Positions 42,373 through 51,457 are shown, numbered from the stretch's first letter. The stretch: 64,000 nucleotides of DNA from Mucilaginibacter sp. KACC 22063 (GCF_028736115.1 NZ_CP117877.1:2604001-2668000), one strand, 5' to 3'. Notes: generated by a model from the sequence alone, not told the origin. Program-made: numbers and translations.

Positions 42373-42849
42373 ATGGCCGAAGATTTAAAAATTATAAACA
42401 CTACAGATAAGGCGGAGCAATACCAGTCGCTGATTCCGCAAATTGAAGCATTGATTACCGGGGAAGAAGACTTGGTTGCTAACCTGGCAAACGTTGCCGC
42501 TGCACTTAAAGAGCAGTTTAAATGGTTTTGGGTAGGTTTTTATCTGGTAAAAAACGATGTACTTGTTTTGGGTCCTTTCCAGGGACCGGTTGCCTGTACC
42601 CGCATTGCCTATGGCAAAGGGGTTTGTGGCGCAGCATGGGCACAGCAAGAGATATTGGTAGTGCCTGATGTAGACCAGTTCCCGGGGCACATTGCTTGCA
42701 GCTCTTTATCAAAATCAGAGATTGTTGTACCAATGGTAGAGGACGGACAAATTTGGGGTGTGCTTGATGTGGACAGCGAGGAATTAGCGCAGTTTGACGA
42801 GGTTGATGCCAAATACCTGGAACAGATTGTGCAATTGATCAAATTTTAA
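42373..42849 (+). CDS. msrC: Free methionine-(R)-sulfoxide reductase (GAF domain)
   Basis: This single-GAF-domain enzyme of about 158 residues reduces free methionine-R-sulfoxide. The three conserved cysteines are C75, C85 and C109 (ACTRIAYGKGVCGAAW, HIACSS), with the spacing 10 and 24 seen in the E. coli enzyme. ATG at 42373 is chosen because the frame's earlier start (42349) adds an unrelated leader. It complements the protein-acting MsrA at 7.8 kb. The next gene overlaps its stop by one base. Confidence 0.93.
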   Translation: MAEDLKIINTTDKAEQYQSLIPQIEALITGEEDLVANLANVAAALKEQFKWFWVGFYLVKNDVLVLGPFQGPVACTRIAYGKGVCGAAWAQQEILVVPDVDQFPGHIACSSLSKSEIVVPMVEDGQIWGVLDVDSEELAQFDEVDAKYLEQIVQLIKF

Positions 42850-43496
42850 TGGTTAAAGCATTCCTGATATCCGGACTTGGGGCAGATTACCGCCTGTTCA
42901 AAAACATCGAACTAAAAGGTTATCATGTTATTTACGCAGATTGGATTGCACCAGAGAGTTCGGATACATTAGCAACTTACGCTACCAAGCTGATTCAGGA
43001 ATATCACATTAAAGATGGCGATGTGGTTATCGGGGTTTCATTAGGAGGGATGCTTACTGTTGAAGTTGCCAAGCAACTCAAAATTAGCAAGGCAATTCTT
43101 ATCTCATCCATCAAGACCATTGACGAAGCGCCCTGGTATTTCAAGTTATTCAGGCGTGTGCCGGTTTATAAGATTATTCCGTCTGCCTGGATGACGAAGG
43201 TAGGCTTTCTGATCAGGCCTGTATTTGGTAAAATGAGCAGTAGGAATACGGAACTGTTTAAATCAATGCTCCGGAATTCTTCACCTCATTTTATTAAATG
43301 GGCAATGGGCGCAGTGCTGCATTGGAACAACAGGATTATACCGCAAAACGTGTATCACATTACTGGAAGTAAAGACCTTGTCTTCAATTTTAAAAACATT
43401 AAAGGTGCAAAAATCATTAATGGTGGTACGCACATCATGATCTACAATAAAGCAAAACAGATTATGAACTGGTTAGATGAGGTATTAAAAACATGA
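42849..43496 (+). CDS. Small alpha/beta hydrolase
   Basis: This 215-residue protein has an alpha/beta-hydrolase core with nucleophile elbow GVSLGG and a late histidine in NGGTHIMIYNKAK. The acid is likely the D in TGSKDLVF. It is shorter than typical lipases and has no signal peptide. Overlaps with the genes on both sides (1 base upstream, 4 bases downstream) place it in an operon with msrC and the DNA glycosylase. The substrate is unknown. Confidence 0.82.
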   Translation: MVKAFLISGLGADYRLFKNIELKGYHVIYADWIAPESSDTLATYATKLIQEYHIKDGDVVIGVSLGGMLTVEVAKQLKISKAILISSIKTIDEAPWYFKLFRRVPVYKIIPSAWMTKVGFLIRPVFGKMSSRNTELFKSMLRNSSPHFIKWAMGAVLHWNNRIIPQNVYHITGSKDLVFNFKNIKGAKIINGGTHIMIYNKAKQIMNWLDEVLKT

Positions 43497-44095
43497 AAAT
43501 TCCAGATAGTTATTATCATTCTGATGATGTGGTTGCCCTGAGCCGCGACCTGATTGGCAAGTATCTGTTTACCTCATTTGATGGTGTAGTTACGGGCGGG
43601 TATATTGTTGAAACAGAAGCTTATGCCGGAGTTGTTGACAGGGCGTCGCACGCCTATGGCAATCGCCTTACACCACGTACACAAACCATGTATATGCAGG
43701 GCGGTGTAGCATATGTTTATCTGTGCTATGGCATACATGAAATGCTGAACATTGTAACCGCTGCTGAAGGACGGCCACATGCTATACTGATACGTGCAAT
43801 TAATCCAACGACTGGTATAGACATGATGCAGTACCGCCGCAACATGGCTGTGGTTAAGCCTAATATTACTTCGGGTCCGGGATCTGTTGCTAAGGCTTTG
43901 GGTATATCACGCAAAATCAATGCGATTACACTGCAAAGCGAAACTTTGTGGCTGGAGGATAGAGGCTTGTCATTTAAAGATGATGAAGTGGCTGCCGTAC
44001 CCAGGGTAGGCGTTGATTATGCAGGCGAAGATGCCAAGTTACCTTACCGTTTTTATGTAAAAGGAAATCCTTATGTAAGTAAGCCTAATCGATAA
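43493..44095 (+). CDS. 3-methyladenine DNA glycosylase (AAG/MPG family)
   Basis: This 200-residue base-excision repair enzyme is of the MPG type. It has LIGKYLF, the catalytic glutamate in YIVETEAYAG, DRASHAYGNRLTPRTQTMYMQGGVAYVYLCYG, and SGPGSVAKALGI. It removes alkylated purines from DNA. The length is normal. It is third in a tight operon after msrC and a hydrolase, a grouping with a damage-repair flavour. Confidence 0.95.
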   Translation: MKIPDSYYHSDDVVALSRDLIGKYLFTSFDGVVTGGYIVETEAYAGVVDRASHAYGNRLTPRTQTMYMQGGVAYVYLCYGIHEMLNIVTAAEGRPHAILIRAINPTTGIDMMQYRRNMAVVKPNITSGPGSVAKALGISRKINAITLQSETLWLEDRGLSFKDDEVAAVPRVGVDYAGEDAKLPYRFYVKGNPYVSKPNR

Positions 44096-44119
44096 TTTTT
44101 TAAATCAAAATTAAATTTC

Positions 44120-44656
44120 ATGGGTTATATGTTAAACAATTATCAACTTATGGAATACGAAGACGAATTGAAAAGGCTTGAAAATATTGAGAAGCTTCGA
44201 GGAATGATTGATAAGATCAAAACCTGCATGCTGACCACTTATGATACCCATCAAGAGTTTCATAGCCGCCCGATGGGAACTGCCCAAGTAGACGTAGAAG
44301 GTAATATCTGGTTTTTCACCAATGAATTTTCACCTAAAGTGGCTGAGATTTCATTAGAAAATAAGGTATCACTTACCTATGCCGACACTTCTAATCACGT
44401 TTACATTGCTGTTAACGGTACTGCTTATGTGGTAGACGACCGCGAAAAAATGAAAGAGCTTTGGAATCCGTACGTAGAGATTTTCTTTCCGGATGGTATA
44501 GATGATCCGGCACTTAGCTTACTACGCATCGATACCGAGTCGGCCGAGTATTGGGATGGAAGCGCCAGTAAAATTGCATTGATATTTAAAATGATTAAAG
44601 CGGCAGTAACCGGCAAAAAGTATGAAGCAGGCGATCACGAAAAGGTCGACTTATAA
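44120..44656 (+). CDS. Pyridoxamine 5'-phosphate oxidase-fold protein (general stress protein 26-like)
   Basis: This 178-residue protein has a split-barrel flavin-binding fold: MLTTYDTHQEFHSRPMGTAQ, NIWFFTNEFSPKVAEI, YIAVNGTAYVVDD and a tryptophan-rich end. This is the layout of Bacillus GSP26-type stress proteins. An N-terminal helical stretch of about 30 residues precedes the domain, and a later Met at residue 12 could be the start. It probably binds FMN or F420-like flavin; the substrate is unknown. A terminator follows. Confidence 0.85.
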   Translation: MGYMLNNYQLMEYEDELKRLENIEKLRGMIDKIKTCMLTTYDTHQEFHSRPMGTAQVDVEGNIWFFTNEFSPKVAEISLENKVSLTYADTSNHVYIAVNGTAYVVDDREKMKELWNPYVEIFFPDGIDDPALSLLRIDTESAEYWDGSASKIALIFKMIKAAVTGKKYEAGDHEKVDL

Positions 44657-44659
44657 CAT

Positions 44660-44689
44660 AAAGGCAGATGGTTTTCATCTGCCTTTTTT
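44660..44689 (+). terminator. Rho-independent terminator
   Basis: AAAGGCAGATG pairs with CATCTGCCTTT around GTTTT, then a run of T. It closes the stress-protein gene before kynU. Confidence 0.88.
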
Positions 44690-44702
44690 GTATCATTGAC
44701 GC

Positions 44703-45989
44703 ATGGATTTTAGCAATGACCTGGCGTTTGCACAAACGCTTGATGAAGCCGATACGCTTAAAGATTTTCGTTCACAATTCTGGTTTCCACAGCATAATGG
44801 CAATGACGCCATATACTTGTGTGGCAATTCTTTAGGGTTGCAACCTAAACAAACACAAGAAGTAATAGCAGGCCAGTTAACCGCCTGGAGAAACTACGGG
44901 GTAGAGGGTTGGTTTGAAGGGGAAGAACCCTGGTTGCCTTATCATAAAAAGCTGGCACCTCTTCTTGGTCAAATTGTGGGTGCAAAACCCGAAGAGGTTA
45001 CTGTCATGAATTCGCTAACGGTTAACCTGCACCTGTTAATGGTTAGCTTTTATAAGCCTGCCGGTAAACGATACAAAATCATCATGGAAGGCGGGGCATT
45101 CCCGTCTGACCAGTATGCGGTTGAAAGCCAGGTACGATTTCATGGCTACGATCCGAAAGATGCCGTTATTGAACTTTTCCCTCGCGATGGAGAAAATACC
45201 TTACGAACAGAAGATATCACCAGCTCTATAGATACCAATGCAGAAGAATTAGCTTTAGTGTTTTTTGCAGGTATAAACTATTACACAGGGCAGTTATTTG
45301 ATTTGAAAGCCATTACAGAAGCCGGACACAAGGCCGGCGCGTATGTCGGCTTCGATCTTGCGCACGCTGCGGGCAATGTGCCATTGCAGTTGCATAATTG
45401 GGGTGCCGATTTTGCCTGCTGGTGTTCTTACAAATACATGAATTCCGGTCCCGGTGGTATAAGTGGAGTATTTGTTCATGAAAAGCACCACAACGATCAA
45501 AGCCTTAATAGATTAGCAGGGTGGTGGGGATACAAATTAGACGAACGTTTTAAAATGGTTCCGGGCTTTAAACCTGAATTAGGAGCCGACGGCTGGCAGG
45601 TGAGTACAAGCCCCATCCTGTTGATGGCAGCGCATTATGCCGCTTTGCAGCTTTTTGAAAAAGCTGGTGGCATAGAGGTATTAAACGATAAGAGCCGTAA
45701 GCTGACTGCTTATCTTGAATTTTTAATAAACGATGTTAATGCTCAGATTGGTGATGAACTATTTAAGATCATTACGCCGACAGATACTGCACAGCGTGGC
45801 TGCCAGTTATCTATAATCTGCAAACATAGCGGTAAAGCCATATTTGATTATCTGGTAGCGAAAGGTGTAATTGGCGACTGGCGCGAACCTGATGTTATAC
45901 GAGTAAGCCCTGTGCCTTTATACAATAGCTTTGCAGACGTTTATTACGCTGCAAAATACTTGCTTGAAGCAGCACAGCAGTTTAAATAA
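44703..45989 (+). CDS. kynU: Kynureninase
   Basis: This 428-residue PLP enzyme cleaves kynurenine or 3-hydroxykynurenine to anthranilates and alanine, part of tryptophan breakdown or the route to NAD. The PLP lysine is K244 in CSYKYMNSGPGG. GNSLGLQPK, the FDLAHAAGN aspartate and GWWGYK are family motifs. No other kynurenine-pathway gene is seen here. It ends 4 bases before the HDAC-family gene, so the two are co-transcribed. Confidence 0.95.
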   Translation: MDFSNDLAFAQTLDEADTLKDFRSQFWFPQHNGNDAIYLCGNSLGLQPKQTQEVIAGQLTAWRNYGVEGWFEGEEPWLPYHKKLAPLLGQIVGAKPEEVTVMNSLTVNLHLLMVSFYKPAGKRYKIIMEGGAFPSDQYAVESQVRFHGYDPKDAVIELFPRDGENTLRTEDITSSIDTNAEELALVFFAGINYYTGQLFDLKAITEAGHKAGAYVGFDLAHAAGNVPLQLHNWGADFACWCSYKYMNSGPGGISGVFVHEKHHNDQSLNRLAGWWGYKLDERFKMVPGFKPELGADGWQVSTSPILLMAAHYAALQLFEKAGGIEVLNDKSRKLTAYLEFLINDVNAQIGDELFKIITPTDTAQRGCQLSIICKHSGKAIFDYLVAKGVIGDWREPDVIRVSPVPLYNSFADVYYAAKYLLEAAQQFK

Positions 45990-45993
45990 TCAC

Positions 45994-46896
45994 ATGCTTA
46001 AAATAGCCTACGATCCTATATATGCACATCCGTTGCCCGAAGGGCACCGTTTCCCGATGTTGAAATATGAGCTGATACCAGGCCAGTTACTGCATGAGGG
46101 ATTGATCACCAGTGATAACCTGTTCTCTCCGGAACCAATGGATGAAGAGGTTATACTTTGGACACATGAGCAAAGCTATTGGGAACATCTACGTGATCTG
46201 ACTCTGCCTGCCAAAGAGCAAAGGCGCATAGGGTTTCCATTAACGGCAAGGCTCGTCGAACGTGAGATCAGGATAGGACAGGGCACTATAGACGGATGCC
46301 ACTATGCTTTCGAAAATGGAATTGCGTTTAATGTAGCTGGTGGAACTCACCATGCTGGCATCAACTGGGGAGAGGGCTTTTGCCTTTTAAACGACCAGGC
46401 AATGGCTGCAAATTACCTACTGCACCACAAAATGGCGCAATCCATCTTAATTGTTGACCTCGACGTACACCAGGGAAACGGAACCGCACAAATTTTTGAG
46501 CATAATCCGGCAATATTTACTTTCTCAATGCATGGTGATAAGAACTTCCCATTCAGAAAAGAAAAATCGAGCCTTGATATTCCGTTGCCGGATGGTACAA
46601 ATGGTGATAGCTTTCTTGGCATTTTATATGATACCCTGCCATCATTGATTGAAAAGACGGAGCCCGATTTTATCTTTTATCTTTCCGGGGTAGACGTATT
46701 AGAGACAGATAAATTAGGCAAGCTAAACCTCACCATTGAAGAATGCAAAATGCGCGATCGCTTTGTGTTAGAGCAATGCAAAAACTATAATATCCCTGTG
46801 CAGGTTAGTATGGGCGGCGGTTATTCAACCAATATCCGCGACATTGTTGAGGCGCACTGTAACACGTATAGAGTTGCTATGGACCTGTACTTTTAA
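45994..46896 (+). CDS. Histone deacetylase-family (acetoin utilisation type) deacetylase
   Basis: This protein of about 300 residues has the zinc deacetylase motifs: H119-H120 in GGTHHAGINWGEGF, the metal-binding DLDVHQGNG, and YLSGVDVLETDKLGKLNL. Bacterial members act on acetyl-lysine, polyamines or small acetylated compounds. ATG at 45994 is preferred; the longer frame runs into kynU. It follows kynU directly and overlaps the convergent MATE gene by 4 bases. Confidence 0.92.
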   Translation: MLKIAYDPIYAHPLPEGHRFPMLKYELIPGQLLHEGLITSDNLFSPEPMDEEVILWTHEQSYWEHLRDLTLPAKEQRRIGFPLTARLVEREIRIGQGTIDGCHYAFENGIAFNVAGGTHHAGINWGEGFCLLNDQAMAANYLLHHKMAQSILIVDLDVHQGNGTAQIFEHNPAIFTFSMHGDKNFPFRKEKSSLDIPLPDGTNGDSFLGILYDTLPSLIEKTEPDFIFYLSGVDVLETDKLGKLNLTIEECKMRDRFVLEQCKNYNIPVQVSMGGGYSTNIRDIVEAHCNTYRVAMDLYF

Positions 46897-48272
46897 TCGC
46901 GCGCAATGATTACCTGCTCATGAAATTCATGGTGCTTGCTAATATTCCTGAAACGGAAATATAATAATACAGCAGCCGTGAACAAGCCCAATACCAATCC
47001 AAACCAAACACCCATCACACCCATATTGAAGTGCAACCCAAGCAGGTAGCCAACCGGTATGCCTAATACCCAATAAGCTAAAAATGTAATCAAAGTAGGT
47101 ATGTTTACATCGCCCATACCACGCAAAACACCCAAGCCTATTACCTGTGCGCCATCAAATAACTGAAACACTGCTGCAACAATAAGTAACTGTGCTGCAA
47201 TTGCTATTACAGCTTTATCTGTAGTATATATCCAGGGCAACCAGTGGTTAAACACCAGGAATATGATAGCCGTAATACCCATAAATGCAAGCGCAATATG
47301 ATAACTGGCTATGGCAGATTGCCTTAAACCAATAAAGTTTTTTGCGCCAAATAGATTACCCGACTTTATTGCCGCAGCAGCAGATACGCCATTAGCAACC
47401 ATATAAGTTAAAGCCGCCATATTTAAAGCTATCTGATGTGCAGCCTGTGGCACGGCACCCATCGTGCCGATGATGATAGCTGCACCGCTAAACGCGCTAA
47501 TTTCAAACGTGAACTGCATAGCTACAGGCGCACCAATTTTTATGATCTGCCGAATGCGCGATCGATCAATATTGCTCCATAAGAAGCCTTTGAGGTAGTC
47601 TTTAAAACGTGGTGAGCGCAACACATAGACCGACATAGCAATAGCCATCAGGCAACGGTCGATAAGTGTACTTAGACCTACTCCGCGGACACCCATTGGT
47701 GGTATCCCAAACATACCCTTAACCAGTACAATACCCACAATGATATTAATGACGTTACCCCAGATGGATATGGACATGGATTGCCTGGTAAAGCCCAGTC
47801 CCTCAGCAAATTGTTTAAAGGTATTGAAGATGAGAATAGGAATTACAGATATACCCATCAATTTCATGAATGGTTTAGCCTGTGCCACTACGGCTGGCGA
47901 CTGATCCAGGTGATCCAGCATGGGCACTGCTGCAAAATAAATCAAGGCAAATAACAAGACGCCTGTAATCAGATTGATCAGGAAACTATTGGCTAATAAT
48001 CTTCCGCATTCAATTTTATCATTCTTGCCGTTTTGCTGTGCAATAAGCGGTGTTAACCCGTAAGCCACCCCCATACCCACCACAATAATGATCATGAACA
48101 AACTATTCACCAATGCCACAGCGGCAAGGGCTATGGTTCCGGCAAACTGGCCCACAATAATACTATCAGAAGTTTGTACAAGTATTTGCCCCAACTGCGA
48201 AATAACTACCGGAATAGCCAGTTTAAGGTTATCGCGGTAATGCGGCTTGTAAGTAGAAAAATACTGTTTCAT
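46893..48272 (-). CDS. MATE family efflux transporter
   Basis: This 459-residue membrane protein with 12 helices has the two-fold MATE/DinF layout. The N-terminal YRDNLKLAIPVVISQLGQILVQTSDSIIVGQF and the VNSLFMIIIVVGMGVAYGLTPL and IKSGNLFGAKNF segments are typical NorM-like regions. It would export cationic compounds or metabolites in exchange for Na+ or H+. It is a single gene on the minus strand, with 48 bases between its start and the next minus-strand gene. Confidence 0.93.
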   Translation of the reverse strand: MKQYFSTYKPHYRDNLKLAIPVVISQLGQILVQTSDSIIVGQFAGTIALAAVALVNSLFMIIIVVGMGVAYGLTPLIAQQNGKNDKIECGRLLANSFLINLITGVLLFALIYFAAVPMLDHLDQSPAVVAQAKPFMKLMGISVIPILIFNTFKQFAEGLGFTRQSMSISIWGNVINIIVGIVLVKGMFGIPPMGVRGVGLSTLIDRCLMAIAMSVYVLRSPRFKDYLKGFLWSNIDRSRIRQIIKIGAPVAMQFTFEISAFSGAAIIIGTMGAVPQAAHQIALNMAALTYMVANGVSAAAAIKSGNLFGAKNFIGLRQSAIASYHIALAFMGITAIIFLVFNHWLPWIYTTDKAVIAIAAQLLIVAAVFQLFDGAQVIGLGVLRGMGDVNIPTLITFLAYWVLGIPVGYLLGLHFNMGVMGVWFGLVLGLFTAAVLLYFRFRNISKHHEFHEQVIIARD

Positions 48273-48320
48273 GATGGCGGTGGAATGGAGCCGCCAAATG
48301 TAAGCTTTTTGCTATAAATA

Positions 48321-48944
48321 TTAGCTTGATGTGTAAAACTCTTCTTTCTCGGTAGTATTTACGCGTATCACGCCGGATAAAACCAGATTAACAAGTATGC
48401 GCTGTGCACGCCTGCGGCTCATGTTCAACAACTGGCAGTATTCTTTTACCGTAATACGCTCGTTAGTTTCCAGGTACTCAAGCAATGCTTTTTCTTTCGA
48501 TGAATATTCTATCAGTACACCACTATCATCGCCTGAGCGTTTAAGCACGTCAACAACAATTTTGCTGGCTAAAACGCTTTTATCTTTCACCCGAACATAC
48601 ACCCACCATTTGCCGTCTTCACCTAAGGCGTAATGTGGTTTACTGTCGCTTTCTTCAATGTCAACAACTAATACAAGTTTATCATCCACATACACTTCCT
48701 CAAAAGCCGGTTCCAGTGCAGGCCTTGCATAAAAATGTGCGGCTTTGGTAATCATATACCGTTCTTCGTCTTCCGACTTAACGCCTTTTATCGTACCATC
48801 ATCCAGTATGCCAATAAGCAGCCTGCCGCCTTTGTTATTAGCAAAGGACACCATGGTTTTGGCTATTTTTTCGCAGCTGGTGATCGTTTTTTTAAAATCC
48901 TGTGTTACAGTTTCACCCTCGTAAATCAGTTTCCTGATGTTCAT
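48321..48944 (-). CDS. AlbA_2/Schlafen-type ATP-binding protein with C-terminal winged helix
   Basis: This 207-residue protein has an AlbA_2 (Schlafen AAA_4-like) domain at 1-130 (QDFKKTITSCEKIAKTMVSFANNKGGRLLIGILDDGTIKG, shown here in part) and a helix-turn-helix at about 145-200 (TVKEYCQLLNMSRRRAQRILVNLV). Such proteins are usually putative transcription regulators or, in longer forms, defence effectors. It is directly adjacent to the GNAT gene (no gap), so it is co-transcribed with it. Confidence 0.85.
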   Translation of the reverse strand: MNIRKLIYEGETVTQDFKKTITSCEKIAKTMVSFANNKGGRLLIGILDDGTIKGVKSEDEERYMITKAAHFYARPALEPAFEEVYVDDKLVLVVDIEESDSKPHYALGEDGKWWVYVRVKDKSVLASKIVVDVLKRSGDDSGVLIEYSSKEKALLEYLETNERITVKEYCQLLNMSRRRAQRILVNLVLSGVIRVNTTEKEEFYTSS

Positions 48945-49412
48945 TTAATTCCCTTCGTTCTGTTGTATGTACGGCCTTCTGATCTCCATCCAGTCCTGCG
49001 GTTTGCTGATCGGCACAAAACCATATTGGCTGTACAAGCCATGTGCTGTTGATGTAGCTAAAGACCATCTGCGCAAACCCTGTAAATCAGGATGCGACAT
49101 TATCTCACTTACAAGCCATTTACTAAGCCCTCTACCGCGATGCGCTTCATCAATAAATACATCGCAGATGTAAGCAAAAGTACCATAATCTGATATCACC
49201 CTGGCCATACCTACTGTAACGCCATTGTGATAAACCCCAAATAACAGTGAGTTTTTTACAGCGGTTTCAAAGCGCTCTCTGGGCATACCGATTGCCCAGT
49301 ATGAGCGGTTGGCTATCATATCAAAAGCTTCATCTATATCAAATAACGCTTTGTCTGTAGAGATCAGATAGCCTTGAGATAATAACTGGTGAATATTAGG
49401 TAAGGTTGGCAT
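48945..49412 (-). CDS. GNAT family N-acetyltransferase
   Basis: This 155-residue protein has the acetyl-CoA site of GNAT enzymes in VFIDEAHRGRGLSKWLVSEI and preceding strands (YHNGVTVGMARVISDYGTFAYICDV). The substrate is unknown. It sits between DUF4442 (4 bases upstream) and the AlbA_2 gene (directly downstream), so the three form one minus-strand unit. Confidence 0.9.
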   Translation of the reverse strand: MPTLPNIHQLLSQGYLISTDKALFDIDEAFDMIANRSYWAIGMPRERFETAVKNSLLFGVYHNGVTVGMARVISDYGTFAYICDVFIDEAHRGRGLSKWLVSEIMSHPDLQGLRRWSLATSTAHGLYSQYGFVPISKPQDWMEIRRPYIQQNEGN

Positions 49413-49416
49413 TGTA

Positions 49417-49890
49417 TTACGGTAATAACGGGTTCAAATTACGAATGTACACTTCAATACCAACTATTACACATACCTCCCCGAATTTATTACGGATGTT
49501 GATAGGGAAGGTCTTAGCATATTTACCATCATTGGCGTTGATGATCTGCTCGGCTTCCAGTATATCTTCGTTAGTAATGTTAATTTCAAAAAACATATCC
49601 GTATGTCCGGGTTTTAAAAACTGCACCTGGGCTGATTTACTCCACACAGCAATCTTGTAGCCTTTTTTAATAAATATCTGGTGAAATAATACAGGTACAA
49701 AAGGATCTGCGGCAGCAAACAAAGTCCCTCCGAATATCGAACGGTTATAATTTACATTCAATAAACTCTTATTTACTTTAACAGCCATGCTGCGAAAATC
49801 TGCTGAAATGTGACACACCCATATCCGTTGAAAAAACAGTGGGGGATAAAAACGCAAACCCCATTTTAACCAAAAAGCTGTCACTTGCAT
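49417..49890 (-). CDS. DUF4442 hotdog-fold protein
   Basis: This 157-residue protein has the thioesterase-like DUF4442 layout: an amphipathic N-terminus (FWLKWGLRFYPPLFFQRIWV), NYNRSIFGGTLFAAADPF, and KSAQVQFLKPGHTDMFFEI. The family is related to PaaI-type hotdog proteins, but the catalytic function is not established. It is first in the three-gene group. The gap to the divergent small lipoprotein gene (49891-50157) is AT-rich, without an evident promoter box or RNA. Confidence 0.85.
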   Translation of the reverse strand: MQVTAFWLKWGLRFYPPLFFQRIWVCHISADFRSMAVKVNKSLLNVNYNRSIFGGTLFAAADPFVPVLFHQIFIKKGYKIAVWSKSAQVQFLKPGHTDMFFEINITNEDILEAEQIINANDGKYAKTFPINIRNKFGEVCVIVGIEVYIRNLNPLLP

Positions 49891-50157
49891 ACGCTATAAA
49901 TATCAGCATTTAGGATTATAACCGCATTATTATTTTATGAAAAACAAAATTCAAATCCGCTTCTACATATTAATCTTTATGTTTAGATAACATATATAAA
50001 TTACTCATTAACAATATATATTTCTTTTAAAGAAAATAGAAATTCGAGTACAAAAACATATTCATCAGGTAGTTATTATTGTATTGATATAAAACATTTA
50101 ACAACAAAACGGCGTTATGCGTTTGGCATCTAATTGATTAACAGACAAAAGAAAATT

Positions 50158-50355
50158 ATGAAAAATCAGATTTTGAAATTAGCTGTAGCTGCAATATTTG
50201 CAGGCAGCATAGCTACAGGCTGTAGCTCAGAAAAGTCGGCCAGCAGTGGTTCTGACAGCACCAAAATGGACTCGACGAAAACCACCACTACAACTACTAC
50301 TACAGACAGTACAATGCGTGATACCACTAAAAAGGATACCACAAAAACTCCGTAA
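50158..50355 (+). CDS. Small Thr/Ser/Lys-rich lipoprotein
   Basis: This 65-residue protein has a lipoprotein signal (KLAVAAIFAGSIATGCSS) and a mature part of about 40 residues made almost only of Ser, Thr, Asp and Lys (KTTTTTTTTDSTMRDTTKKD). It is disordered, repetitive and shows no domain. Such tails may be O-glycosylation targets in Bacteroidota, whose signal includes D-S/T, and several DST/DTT triplets are present (inference). ATG at 50158 is chosen over 50134 for the signal peptide. It has its own terminator. Confidence 0.8.
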   Translation: MKNQILKLAVAAIFAGSIATGCSSEKSASSGSDSTKMDSTKTTTTTTTTDSTMRDTTKKDTTKTP

Positions 50356-50361
50356 AAAATC

Positions 50362-50392
50362 AAAGGCTTAGCAAAACTGCTAAGCCTTTTTT
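50362..50392. terminator. Terminator after the small lipoprotein
   Basis: AAAGGCTTAGCA pairs with TGCTAAGCCTTT around a 4-base loop, followed by T. It can also serve the convergent glycosyltransferase gene. Confidence 0.9.
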
Positions 50393-50413
50393 ACTTTATC
50401 TAAATTTTTTCTT

Positions 50414-51379
50414 TTAAGCGCTGATCACAGCAGGTCTTATAGTTTCTCCGTTCGCATAGATCTTACGCACCTGGTAAGTCTTTTTATTTTGCGATTCAAA
50501 ATACGTGCGAACATTGATCTCGGCAAGTATCCCTAACGTAATGAGTTGCACACCACCTAACAGGCAAATTAAACCTAAAATAAGCATAGGTTTACCCCAT
50601 ATGTCGTGACCCATAATTTTTAGCACCAACAGGTAAGCATTGATCAGTATACCTAAAAAGAACACCACGAAACCAACACTACCAAAAAGGTGCATCGGCT
50701 TTTGAATATACTTACGGAAAAATACCATTAAAATCAGGTCACTGATCACCTTAAAGGTACGGTTAATACCATATTTAGATTTCCCGTGAATACGGGCATG
50801 GTGGTCAACGTCAACCTGTGTAATACGTGCGCCTTGCAGTTTTGCCAATACCGGAATAAACCGGTGCAGTTCGCCGTACAAGCCTAAACTTTCAGCAATT
50901 TCCCTGCGGAATATTTTAAGCGTACAGCCATAGTCCTTAATATATACACCCGTTAAACGGCGAATCAAAGCATTTGCTATTTTGCTTGGTATCTTGCGCA
51001 GCACCATACCATCCTGGCGGTTAGCACGGTTTCCGGCTACTACGTCCCAGTCTTCATCTTTTAGCTTTTGCAGCATAAAAGGAATATCCTTAGGGTCGTT
51101 TTGCAGGTCGCCGTCAAGCAGTGCAATATAGTCGCCGGTAGTATGGTCAATACCGGCCGTCATGGCGGTACTTTGCCCATAGTTTTTACGTAACTCTACT
51201 AACTTAATGCGGTCGTTAGCATTTTTAATAATTTCCTGCTGGGTGCCGTCGCTTGATCCGTCGTCAACAAAAACTACTTCATAGTCTATTGCAGAAAGTG
51301 CGTTGTCTATAGCGGTTATAAGCGGACTAATGTTATCCTTTTCGTTTAATACAGTTATTACAACTGATAATTCGGGCAT
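50414..51379 (-). CDS. Polyprenyl-phosphate-sugar GT2 glycosyltransferase (DPM1/GtrB-like)
   Basis: This 321-residue GT2 enzyme has a GT-A catalytic domain (SVVITVLNEKDN, VDDGSSDGT, DGDLQNDP as the metal-binding motif) and two C-terminal transmembrane helices (about 225-290). This is the typical layout of dolichol/undecaprenyl-phosphate mannosyl- or glucosyltransferases such as GtrB and ArnC. It makes a lipid-linked sugar donor for envelope glycans or lipid A modification. It stands alone. Confidence 0.92.
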   Translation of the reverse strand: MPELSVVITVLNEKDNISPLITAIDNALSAIDYEVVFVDDGSSDGTQQEIIKNANDRIKLVELRKNYGQSTAMTAGIDHTTGDYIALLDGDLQNDPKDIPFMLQKLKDEDWDVVAGNRANRQDGMVLRKIPSKIANALIRRLTGVYIKDYGCTLKIFRREIAESLGLYGELHRFIPVLAKLQGARITQVDVDHHARIHGKSKYGINRTFKVISDLILMVFFRKYIQKPMHLFGSVGFVVFFLGILINAYLLVLKIMGHDIWGKPMLILGLICLLGGVQLITLGILAEINVRTYFESQNKKTYQVRKIYANGETIRPAVISA

Positions 51380-51457
51380 ATATCTAAATATAAATCGGGT
51401 GCAAAGATAAGCATATTTTAAAGGCTATCCTAAATACGGGTAACGCGCTCCAAAGTC

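Noticed and set aside
50127..50145. Sigma-54-like TTGGCA...TTGA sequence before the small lipoprotein
   Set aside because: Spacing between the GG and the downstream GC/GA does not fit the -24/-12 rule.
49891..50157. Possible hidden RNA gene in the AT-rich 267-base gap
   Set aside because: No stable GC-rich stem, tRNA-like arms or terminator is visible; only a 16-codon frame at 49937 with nothing to support it.
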